DNA of 54,901 nt from Pseudomonadota bacterium (GTDB taxonomy: Bacteria > Pseudomonadota > Gammaproteobacteria > Burkholderiales > Burkholderiaceae_C): positions 1 to 54,901 of the forward strand of contig JAKAZQ010000019.1 in the NCBI GenBank assembly GCA_021815805.1, in the 5' to 3' direction. A model generated the notes under the pieces. It worked only from the letters and a program-made list of their open reading frames with translations, had not been told where the DNA came from and searched no databases. This document shows, in pieces, positions 47,623-54,901 of this stretch. Position numbers and translations under genes: made by a program. How positions within the stretch are numbered: position 1 is the first letter of the stretch; each line of letters starts with the position of its first letter.

Positions 47623-47687
47623 GCTCGCATCTCCTGATGACGGCGGGTCCGCCGCGGCTCCGGGAGTCGACGGCAGGATGCCTGCGT

Positions 47688-49997
47688 CTATTGTGCCTCG
47701 CCCGGGCGCGGCGCTCGCAGCCCGCCATGGCCGACAGACGCGGAGCCGCTCGCCAGGCCGATGCCGCGCGGCGGCTGGAGCACGGAACGGGCCGGCTTCA
47801 CGGCGCGATCGAAGGGGTTCGCCGGCACGCCCTGTGCGCCGTCGATGCGGCGCTGCGGTCGGCTCAGGTCGACGCATTCGAGGCCATAACGCGCGGCAGG
47901 GGGCGCGCCACGTGTGAGCCGGGGTGCGCCAGGCGATCGGGCAGCGACAGGCTGCAAGGGCAGGAGATTCAGCACCATGTGCTGCGGGTCGGGACAAGCG
48001 GAGAGGTCGTAGCGCAGGCTCATGACCGGGCCGTCGTCGCGCTGGCAGCCACTCAGCACCACCTGGTTGGGACCATCCATCGCATGGCCCTTGCAATAGT
48101 GCACGACGCTTCCGCTGATCGGCACACGCAGCCGCGAGCAGTACAAGCGTGCCAGCAGGGGGTCGTACATCACCTCGCTTCCTTCGGCGCAGTCCCTGCG
48201 ATAGTCCAGCGTCGCGACATCGCGTCGCGACGTGTCGCCGAGTGGAGCGCTCACCGTGAGCACCCCGGTCCCGGCGTCGTAGTGGTAGGTGTCGGCACGA
48301 CGACCATCGAGTTGCGCGAATTCGAAGTACTTCCGGTAATTTCCCGGCGGCGCAAGCTCATCACAGGCGAGCTTGCCCTGTTCATTTCTGAAGTCGGTCA
48401 GCGGCATGCAGGCATTCAGGATCAGCGAGCTCTCCCGGTAATTCCCCCCGGCGTCCAGGCAACGGCCCCGCATCACGGCATAGCCGTGCTCGGAAGACAC
48501 CTTCAGATCCCGGCAACTTTCGGCCGCGCTCGGCAACGGTGCGAAATACAGCGTGACGGTACCGGCAGCCTCCGGCATTTCATCGGCCGGAGCGCCAGCG
48601 GGACGCTCGCCACTGTAGAAATCCAGGTACTTCGAATCCCCCGCCAACAATGCCACCAGATAGACATGTCCGCCCTCACGCACCACGCGCGTGTCGGCCA
48701 TGGCGCTGTGCAGCTCGGCGAAACCTTCCGGATCGGCGCGCGGTCCGGTGGGCGCCTCCAGTTGCAGGTTGATGGTCTGGTTGTTCGCCTCGGGCACCCG
48801 CATCCTGTCGTCCTTTCGATCATGGACAGCCTTGATCGCCGCGCCCAGTTCGAACAGGCCGTAGACCATCGCGGCGACGAACAGACCGCCGCCGACCCCC
48901 TTCGCAAAAGCGCTGAAGCGTCCCCTGCGCAGTGCCGACAGGAAGGCCCTGGACTCCTGTCCGTCGCGCTGCCGCACGAATTGTTCGAACAGCTCGCCGG
49001 TCAACGCCGCCTGCTTCGGCGCGACACCCGGCAGGCGCTTCTGCAACACACTCTCCAGCGCCATATCGAGCGCACGTGGATGGCGCCCGGCATACGACGT
49101 CAGCGAACCCGGCTCGAACATGGCGCTCGCCGGTGCGCCCCGGACGGTGGCCTGGATTCCCAGCACTTCGTCGTGGCTCAGCGGGCGCCGCAACCTGGCC
49201 TCGGCAAGCTGGACGCCGCGCTCGATCTCCATGTCCCTGAGGCGCTGGATCAGCTCCGCCTTGTACGGCGCGGGCAACTGTGCAGCAATATTCTCGTAGG
49301 CGGCGGCGCGGTACAGCCTGCCGACCCTTTCAGCCTTGGCCTTCAGGCTCGAAGGCGCCTGCGCGCCGGCCTCGAGCTCCGGGTACCCACCGAAGTCGAC
49401 ATTGCGCAACAACTCCAGTTGCGCCTGGCGTTCGACGGCGGCATAGAACCGAATGAAGCCGAAGATGGTGGCAAGGCCGCCGAGGCTCGCAGAGGCGATG
49501 TACTGCGCCAACCGGTAGCCGAAGTATTTCTGCGGCGCGGCGACCAGGTCGACAGGGATGCTTCGCCCTTGCGATTCGACGAGTTCGAGGCGAATCCGGA
49601 AATTCGATTCCGGGCGAAGCACGTAAGCACCATCCGGTGCCTTTTCCGCATCCTCGATGGCATGTTGCGATGTCGTGTGATGCACGAGCAGGGCCGACAT
49701 CCTTTCGGACTCGAAGCGCACGTCGGCGAGCGCCTCCTCCGCACCGGGTTCGATCGGCCGCCGCTGCACGCGGAACATCGCGATGCCCGCCCCGGCGTGA
49801 CTCGAAGCCAGCACGATCCGGTGTCGGGTGAGATTGACGATGCGAACGTGAAGCACAGGATTCTTGAGGGCCTTCCCGGCGGCCGTTGGCACCACGGCGA
49901 CAATCCCCTCGTAGGCCGGCCGCGCCGACTGCGCCGACTGCGCCGACTGCGAGTTCGGCAGCGACAGACACAGCAGCAGGCACAGGCCCTTGCGCAT
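47688..49997 (-). CDS. Exported two-TM protein, tandem-paralogue family, member 1
   Basis: The start at 49997 has TGAGG six bases upstream; an ATG at 50015 has poorly spaced GGAG. The 769-residue product has a signal peptide (MRKGLCLLLCLSL), an N-terminal beta-rich domain (about 28-160) with HHTTSQ at 106-111, a first membrane segment (about 166-188, after YRLAQY), a 175-residue helical middle, a second membrane segment (about 366-388) and a C-terminal domain with RVPEANNQTINL (400-411), YLVALLAGDSKYLDFYSGER, many Cys (ESC, GRC, NAC, LAC, YCS, YCKG) and ECVDL near the end. Function unknown. Members 2 and 3 lie upstream in the same direction. Confidence 0.8.
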   Translation of the reverse strand: MRKGLCLLLCLSLPNSQSAQSAQSARPAYEGIVAVVPTAAGKALKNPVLHVRIVNLTRHRIVLASSHAGAGIAMFRVQRRPIEPGAEEALADVRFESERMSALLVHHTTSQHAIEDAEKAPDGAYVLRPESNFRIRLELVESQGRSIPVDLVAAPQKYFGYRLAQYIASASLGGLATIFGFIRFYAAVERQAQLELLRNVDFGGYPELEAGAQAPSSLKAKAERVGRLYRAAAYENIAAQLPAPYKAELIQRLRDMEIERGVQLAEARLRRPLSHDEVLGIQATVRGAPASAMFEPGSLTSYAGRHPRALDMALESVLQKRLPGVAPKQAALTGELFEQFVRQRDGQESRAFLSALRRGRFSAFAKGVGGGLFVAAMVYGLFELGAAIKAVHDRKDDRMRVPEANNQTINLQLEAPTGPRADPEGFAELHSAMADTRVVREGGHVYLVALLAGDSKYLDFYSGERPAGAPADEMPEAAGTVTLYFAPLPSAAESCRDLKVSSEHGYAVMRGRCLDAGGNYRESSLILNACMPLTDFRNEQGKLACDELAPPGNYRKYFEFAQLDGRRADTYHYDAGTGVLTVSAPLGDTSRRDVATLDYRRDCAEGSEVMYDPLLARLYCSRLRVPISGSVVHYCKGHAMDGPNQVVLSGCQRDDGPVMSLRYDLSACPDPQHMVLNLLPLQPVAARSPGAPRLTRGAPPAARYGLECVDLSRPQRRIDGAQGVPANPFDRAVKPARSVLQPPRGIGLASGSASVGHGGLRAPRPGEAQ

Positions 49998-50133
49998 CGA
50001 AAGCCTCAGGTTCATGCTCCTGCGACCGGAGATTGCGGGGGAACTCTGCGCACTCCGCGGGCCTGCCGCGAAGCGCAAGCGTTGCGCCAGCCGAAAGCTC
50101 CTGGCGACGGGAATGGCCCATGCTCGCGCAGCG

Positions 50134-52383
50134 TCACGGCCTGTGCGAGCCGATGGCCCTGTCAAAGGGATTGGAAATCCGCGGTGGCACGAACTCGGCG
50201 GCGCGATCCGGCGCCCACAGATCAACACATTCCACGCCATAATCGCCATGCATGGACTGCGACATGACCAGAGTCGGCGAGCGCCACGGCGGGATTTTCG
50301 AATCGGGCTTCTGCATCGGCAGCAGATTCAACACCATGTGGTCCGGGTCGGGGCATCGGGAGAGGTCAAAGCGCAGGTTCATCTGCGGCCCGCCATCGCG
50401 CCGGCAGTCCTGCAGCGCGATATGCTTTGCCGCATCGACCGCGTAGCCCTTGCAATAGTGCAGGGCGCTCCCCGTGATATTCAGCCGCTTCTGCGTGCAA
50501 TACAACTTCCTGCTCCAGGGGTCGTACTGCACGGAACTGCCGCTCTTGCACTCGTCGCGGTAGTCCAGCCGCAGGGTCACCGGATGGCCGCGATCCACGC
50601 CCAGAGCGCTCACGGACAGCACGCCGCTCCACGGGTCGTAGGCATAGGTGTCGGCCGGCCCCGCAACGGCGTATGCGGGCTGAAAATACGTGCGGTAGCT
50701 TCCCGGCGGTGCCGCCTCCTGGCAGGCCAGTCGCCCGTGATCGTTGGTCACGTCGGCGAGCGGTACGCAGGCATCGAGATAAAGGGATGTCTCCTGGTAC
50801 CCGCCTTTCGGGTTCTTGCACCGACCCTGCATCACCTCGTGGCCATGCTGCGCCACCATCTTCAGATCGTCACAGGTCTGCGCCGCGGTGGGCAGGCGCG
50901 CGATGTAGATGCCGACCTGTCCTGCGGCTTCCGGCTTCTCGTCAGCAGGTGCACTGGCGCCGCGCGGGTGACTGTAAAAGTCGAAGTACCGGGAATCGCG
51001 CAGCAGCATGGTCACCAGGTAGGCATGGTGCTTGCCGCGCACCGTGCGCGCGGTGCCCAGCGCATTGTTGACCTCGCCAAAGCCCTGGTGCAGGGACTGC
51101 GCGGCGGGCAGACCGAGTTCCAGATTCACGGTCTGGTTGCTCTGCGCCGGTACACGAGTCGTGTCTCCTCTATTCCCGTAGACCGTGGCGATGACGTGTC
51201 CGATTTCGAAAAGTCCGTAGGCCAGGGCCGCCACGCCAGCGGCGCTGAGGACTCCACCGACAACACCACGTATTCGCCCCAGCAGGATGGCGCGGCGGAA
51301 CCTCGCCATACTGCCCTGGATCTCCGGTTCAGTGACGGCATGCAGTTTCTGTGCGAACAGCAAGCGGTCTCGGGCCAATGTGCGCAATGCAGCATCTTCG
51401 GGTGTCTGGTTGGCGGGGCCCTGCTCGCTCAGGATCTTTTCGATCGCGGCTTCGAACCTGGCTGGATTCTTCACGCCATAGCTGAGCATGGCGTTGTCCG
51501 TCTTTCGCTGCAACCAGGCCAGGGTGTTGATGCGCCGCTCCGGAGTCGCCATGATCGCGGCTTCCTTCGACTCCAATTCCCGAAGCAGGTCCTGCTTGTA
51601 ATGTTCGCGCAAGATCCCGAGAACCGCCTGCTGATCGGCCTGCCCCATCTCCTCGAAAAGGTCCTTCGGACTCATCGTCGTGTAGATGTTTCGAATCCGC
51701 TCCGCTTTTTCAGCAGGCGCGATATTGCTGTTGCCGACGTTTTTGATATAGGTTCGCTTGTTGATCAGCCCCTCCTCCAGCAACTGCGCGCGCGCACGCT
51801 TGAACGCCTTTCCCGTGTAGTGGAGGTAGGCAAAGATTCCAGCCAGCCCGGCTCCATCCGCAGCGGTCACGTACTGTGCCAATCTGTAGGTTGAATACCA
51901 CTGCTCGCCACCCGTCACATCAACTGGAATATTCGCACCGCTCGGCTCGACGATATCCATGTCGACATTGAATTTCGAGTTCGAGAGCAGCCTGATTCCA
52001 CCATCACGGGGTTTTTCCGAATCATCCAGGGCATGTTGCCCGGTCGTGTGATGGCGCGCCCAGTAGGGCATCTGCTCGGTGGCAAAGCGTATCTCGGCGA
52101 GCCGCGCATCGGAGTCCGGAGCGATGGTCTTTTTGGAAACCTTGAAGGCAGCGACACCGGACCCGGCCCTGGCGGAGGTCACGGTGACGCGATGGCTGGT
52201 CAGGTTGTGCACCTCGATGTCCAGCACGGGTTTTTCCAGCGCTTCGCCGTCGGCGACCGGCACGACGCCGACGATGCCCTCGAAAGGAGTCGTTGCAGCC
52301 CGCGCGCAGGGCCCTGACAGGAGCGCGAATATGAGCAACTGGCATGGCAGGCTTGTGCGCGCGGGAGGCATGGCGAGCCCCAT
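50134..52383 (-). CDS. Exported two-TM protein, tandem-paralogue family, member 2
   Basis: The 749-residue paralogue of member 1 (clear match across both outer domains) has a signal peptide, EGIVGVVPVADGEALEKPVL near the start, HHTTGQ at 111-116, membrane segments near 171-188 and 372-395, RVPAQSNQTVNL (409-420), YLVTMLLRDSRYFDFYSHPR, the same Cys pattern (YCTQ, YCKGY, CRRDGGP) and GVECVDLW before the end. The middle (190-370) differs in sequence from members 1 and 3. The start could be the Met at 52371. It is separated from member 1 by 136 bases and from member 3 by 111 bases. Confidence 0.8.
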   Translation of the reverse strand: MGLAMPPARTSLPCQLLIFALLSGPCARAATTPFEGIVGVVPVADGEALEKPVLDIEVHNLTSHRVTVTSARAGSGVAAFKVSKKTIAPDSDARLAEIRFATEQMPYWARHHTTGQHALDDSEKPRDGGIRLLSNSKFNVDMDIVEPSGANIPVDVTGGEQWYSTYRLAQYVTAADGAGLAGIFAYLHYTGKAFKRARAQLLEEGLINKRTYIKNVGNSNIAPAEKAERIRNIYTTMSPKDLFEEMGQADQQAVLGILREHYKQDLLRELESKEAAIMATPERRINTLAWLQRKTDNAMLSYGVKNPARFEAAIEKILSEQGPANQTPEDAALRTLARDRLLFAQKLHAVTEPEIQGSMARFRRAILLGRIRGVVGGVLSAAGVAALAYGLFEIGHVIATVYGNRGDTTRVPAQSNQTVNLELGLPAAQSLHQGFGEVNNALGTARTVRGKHHAYLVTMLLRDSRYFDFYSHPRGASAPADEKPEAAGQVGIYIARLPTAAQTCDDLKMVAQHGHEVMQGRCKNPKGGYQETSLYLDACVPLADVTNDHGRLACQEAAPPGSYRTYFQPAYAVAGPADTYAYDPWSGVLSVSALGVDRGHPVTLRLDYRDECKSGSSVQYDPWSRKLYCTQKRLNITGSALHYCKGYAVDAAKHIALQDCRRDGGPQMNLRFDLSRCPDPDHMVLNLLPMQKPDSKIPPWRSPTLVMSQSMHGDYGVECVDLWAPDRAAEFVPPRISNPFDRAIGSHRP

Positions 52384-52494
52384 TCATGGATCCGGGATGT
52401 CGCAGTGGAACACCATCCGCCGCAACACCGACGGGTCTGCTGCACCCCTGTCAGACAAATCATGCGGACACATCATGGGCGCTCACAGGAGGCG

Positions 52495-54225
52495 CTACAT
52501 CGGTGAAGCCGGGGACGCGGCGCCCGCAGCAGCGGCCGCCGGCTCGCGGCAAGCCAGCCGCCCCTGCGCGTTGGTCACGTCGCGCGGCGGCGCACAGGCT
52601 CCAAGATCCAGCCACGTCGCCTGGTACACCCCCCGCCCGTCGATGCACTCCCCGCGCAGCACCGTGCGCCCACCCTCGGCGCCGATCGCCAGCCCCCGGC
52701 AGCTGCGTGCCGCGCTGGGCAGCGGCATCACGAACAGCGACAAGACCCCGGACGCTCCCGGCCGCTCGTCCGCGGGCGCTCCCGCGGGGCGATCGGCGCT
52801 GTAGAAGCTCAGGTAGCGCAACTCCTGGGTCAGCAGGCCGACCAGGTACGAGCCCTCGCTGCCATGCACCGTGCGGGTCGTGGCCAGCGCATGGTTCACG
52901 TCGTCGAACCCCGTGCGCGCGCCCGGCACGCCCGACACGCGCAGGCTCAGGTTGATGCTCTGGTTGCTCTGCGCCGGCACGCGAGCCCGGCCCTGTTTTT
53001 CGTCGTACGCCTCGTGGATGGCGTGGCCGATCTCGACCGCCCCGTACACCAGCCCGGCCACGGACAGTCCGACGGCCGCCGCCCTGAAGAAACTGCCCAT
53101 GCTCGCCCGCCAGACCATCTGCGGGTAGCGGGCGGGAAAGGTCTTGCGCAGCGCCTGGACCTGCGGCAGCCTGGAAAGGACCTTTTCCTGCTCCACGTTG
53201 AATCGTTGGACCATGGCGACTCGCTCCTGCTGTGCAGCAGCAGAAAGCCCGGCTGGCGGGGCACGCTTTATCAAGACCTCCTCCAGCGCCTGCTCGGCCT
53301 CCCCTGGAAAGATGCCGATTGCCTCGAGAATATCCTGTTCGGTCAAGCGCGCGATTTCCGCCTTGAACCCGTCCTCCAGTTGTTTTGTATAGCCTTTGGG
53401 CCCGAAAGATTGCTTGGCCCTGCCGCAAACATCATCCAGCTTTACCTTTCTGATGCTTTCGAAGAAAGCCATCTTGTCCGCAGGCGACAGACCGTCGATG
53501 ATTCCACGATAATCTGCAGTGCGGTATACAGACTGATAAAGATTTACTTCCGAACTAGTCCAAATATTCGATGAATGATTTCTCCTAATCGCCCTAAACT
53601 CCCGGAGCGCCCCGATTTCTTCGTCGTGCTGCGCGGTCTGCAGGCGCTCCTGGGCGCCAGCCTTGAAACGAAGGAACGCGAGCACCCCCGCCGTGCCGCC
53701 GGTGGCCGCCGTGCCGAGGTACTGCGCCAAGCGAAAGCCCGAGTAGCTTCGCGCCTCCCCCTGCAGCGCCAGCGCAATGCGCCGCCCACCCGGCTCGACC
53801 AGCGCCAGCCCGATGTGAAAGTCCGAACCCGGACGCAAGTCGTAGCCGCCATCCAGCGGATTTTGCGCATCCCCCTCGGCAAACTGCGCAGTCGTGTGAT
53901 GGCGCGCCCAGTACGGCAACTGCTCGCTCTGAAAGCGCAGCTCCGCCAGGCCCTGCTGCGCCCCCGGCTGCACCGCCTTGCGCGACAGCGCAAAGCGCCC
54001 GAGGCCCCGCCCGCCGCGCGCCGAGGTCACGACCAGGCTGGCGCCGCTCAGGTTGTGCACGTGGATGCGCAGCCGCGCATCCGGCAGCGCGTAGCCGTCG
54101 GCGATCGGCACCGCGCCGACCACCCCCTGGTAAGACCCGGGGGTCGTAGCTGCCCGCACCAGTGGCGCCGGCAGCAGCGACAGCCCCAGCAGCAGGCAAA
54201 GACTCTTGCGGATAGGCAGCGTCAT
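52495..54225 (-). CDS. Exported two-TM protein, tandem-paralogue family, member 3 (short C-terminus)
   Basis: The start at 54225 has GGGAG about ten bases upstream. The 576-residue paralogue has a signal peptide (IRKSLCLLLGLSLLPAP), QGVVGAVPIADGYALPDARL, HHTTAQ at 109-114, membrane segments near 169-187 and 379-402, RVPAQSNQSINL (415-426) and YLVGLLTQELRYLSFYSADR. It ends NAQGRLACREPAAAAAG, where members 1 and 2 continue for about 170 more residues, so the Cys-rich final domain is missing. Part of its middle (about 53470-53590) is noticeably A/T-richer than the rest of the window. It is the first gene of the array. Confidence 0.8.
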   Translation of the reverse strand: MTLPIRKSLCLLLGLSLLPAPLVRAATTPGSYQGVVGAVPIADGYALPDARLRIHVHNLSGASLVVTSARGGRGLGRFALSRKAVQPGAQQGLAELRFQSEQLPYWARHHTTAQFAEGDAQNPLDGGYDLRPGSDFHIGLALVEPGGRRIALALQGEARSYSGFRLAQYLGTAATGGTAGVLAFLRFKAGAQERLQTAQHDEEIGALREFRAIRRNHSSNIWTSSEVNLYQSVYRTADYRGIIDGLSPADKMAFFESIRKVKLDDVCGRAKQSFGPKGYTKQLEDGFKAEIARLTEQDILEAIGIFPGEAEQALEEVLIKRAPPAGLSAAAQQERVAMVQRFNVEQEKVLSRLPQVQALRKTFPARYPQMVWRASMGSFFRAAAVGLSVAGLVYGAVEIGHAIHEAYDEKQGRARVPAQSNQSINLSLRVSGVPGARTGFDDVNHALATTRTVHGSEGSYLVGLLTQELRYLSFYSADRPAGAPADERPGASGVLSLFVMPLPSAARSCRGLAIGAEGGRTVLRGECIDGRGVYQATWLDLGACAPPRDVTNAQGRLACREPAAAAAGAASPASPM

Positions 54226-54240
54226 GGTCCTCTCCCTGGA

Positions 54241-54259
54241 ACATCGCGTTATGCGATGT
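54241..54259 (-). promoter_or_regulatory. Palindrome in the leader of the paralogue array
   Basis: acatcgc-N5-gcgatgt is a perfect 7-bp inverted repeat that ends 15 bases before the member 3 start codon, overlapping or just preceding the ribosome-binding site. It could be an operator or a translation-control hairpin. No regulator gene is adjacent. Confidence 0.45.
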
Positions 54260-54440
54260 AGGGATGGACTCAGGGAATTTGGGGAGGTTGCAGGGCATGA
54301 CGCCTGTTCACGGGAAATCAACGCACCGTTCCGCTGCGCCGCGTCCGCGCCTTGCATGGCGCCTCCGGGAGACCTGCGCGTGCCGCCTGGGCGCGCACGC
54401 AGGAGATCGCCAGGGCTGCCAGGTTTCGTGGCCCTTCGAC

Positions 54441-54714
54441 CTAGCAGGCTGTTGAAATACCCCAGGGGGCCGCGCGCAGGCGCTGCGGGATGAGCTGCAA
54501 GGCGCCCAGGCCAAGGCCAGGCTGGGCGCCTGGCCTGCCTGGGCAACGCCGCAGATCGCCCGCAGCGCCTGCGCCCGAAGGGTTGGTGCGGAATCGGGCG
54601 CTGGCCGCACCCCGGATCTTGCGCGGGCGCCCAGCCCGCGCAAGATCCGGCGCACGCCCATCATCCCGATTCTGCACCAACGCGGCCCCCTGCGGTATTT
54701 CAACAGCCTGCTAG
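54441..54714 (-). mobile_element. 266-bp MITE-like inverted-repeat element, copy 2, with CTAG duplication
   Basis: The element proper is 54445-54710, the same length as copy 1 and almost identical in reverse complement (I see one clear base difference, near 54672). CTAG flanks both ends (54441-54444, 54711-54714). It lies about 215 bases upstream of the first gene of the paralogue array and marks one edge of it. The stretch between that gene and this element has only the palindrome listed. Confidence 0.93.
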
Positions 54715-54901
54715 TGTCCTGTCCCGTAAATACCTGGCATTTCGTTCGTGTGCCTGCGGGAGCGATCGCCGGCCGCCCGCACCGGGTCAAGACTGGGCGT
54801 CTTGACCCGGTGCGGGCGGCCGGCGAGGGCCCCGCAGGCGCCGAACCCTTCGGGCTGGGCCGTATCGGGGCGCAGGCTGCATTGCGGCCACGGGGCCAGG
54901 C
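54715..54901 (+). repeat. Copy 2 of the tgtcctgtcccgtaa repeat, with a long hairpin
   Basis: It starts directly after the CTAG of the MITE-like element and shares three blocks with 27573-27706. Its middle contains a perfect 27-bp inverted repeat (54767-54793/54799-54825, loop tgggc), which would form a very stable hairpin on either strand. The copy may continue past the window edge. Confidence 0.85.

Overview
The window is high-GC DNA (about 70% by eye) that reads as a chromosome segment of a betaproteobacterium, most likely of the order Burkholderiales. The evidence is gene order and content: dnaG-rpoD; hemH close to grpE-dnaK-dnaJ; a prfB gene with a programmed +1 frameshift followed by pepN and fbp; an ESPR-type trimeric autotransporter; and an LldR/LldD lactate locus. 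The genus cannot be fixed from the sequence alone.

Layout. (1) 1-16.2 kb is conserved housekeeping DNA, all on the + strand: dnaG (3' part), rpoD, a cyclase-FHA fusion, hemH, an ArnT-like glycosyltransferase, grpE, dnaK, dnaJ, prfB, pepN and fbp. A good sigma-32 promoter lies inside the end of the ArnT-like gene and should drive grpE. (2) 16.5-22.8 kb is a surface-adhesin locus: a GT-A-like protein, a YadA-type trimeric autotransporter with a Ser/Thr-rich repeat stalk, a small lipoprotein and two DUF2827-like (GT-B-like) proteins. The last four overlap or nearly touch, so they form a translationally coupled operon that looks like an adhesin plus its own modification enzymes. A tRNA-Thr(CGT) follows. 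(3) 23-36.7 kb is accessory and metabolic: a large lipoprotein, small membrane proteins, an SDR oxidoreductase, a patatin-like lipase, a phosphoesterase/di-haem peroxidase lipoprotein pair, a ketopantoate reductase and a 5'-truncated relative either side of an AEC transporter, and a CBS-domain protein. It has several gene-poor stretches and repeat remnants. (4) 37-45.5 kb holds divergent lldR/lldD with two matching operators, a diguanylate cyclase, a nitroreductase, an nsrR/ytfE nitric-oxide module with an NsrR-type box, and a UvrD-like helicase. (5) 45.6-54.2 kb is one long co-directional block on the - strand: three tandem paralogues of a large exported protein family that I do not recognise, then a MoxR AAA+ ATPase and a VWA protein.

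Mobile elements. Two almost identical 266-bp inverted-repeat elements (MITE-like) lie at 36.8 and 54.4 kb in opposite orientation. Each is flanked by a 4-bp palindromic duplication (TTAA, CTAG). Degenerate remnants lie at 25.6 kb and at 35.6 kb, the latter just before the truncated ketopantoate reductase. A second repeat family occurs at 27.6 and 54.7 kb.

The best candidates for something undescribed are the three-paralogue array with its MoxR/VWA neighbours and the autotransporter operon with its attached DUF2827-like enzymes and lipoprotein. Both rest on reading motifs and gene arrangement; no database search was possible.
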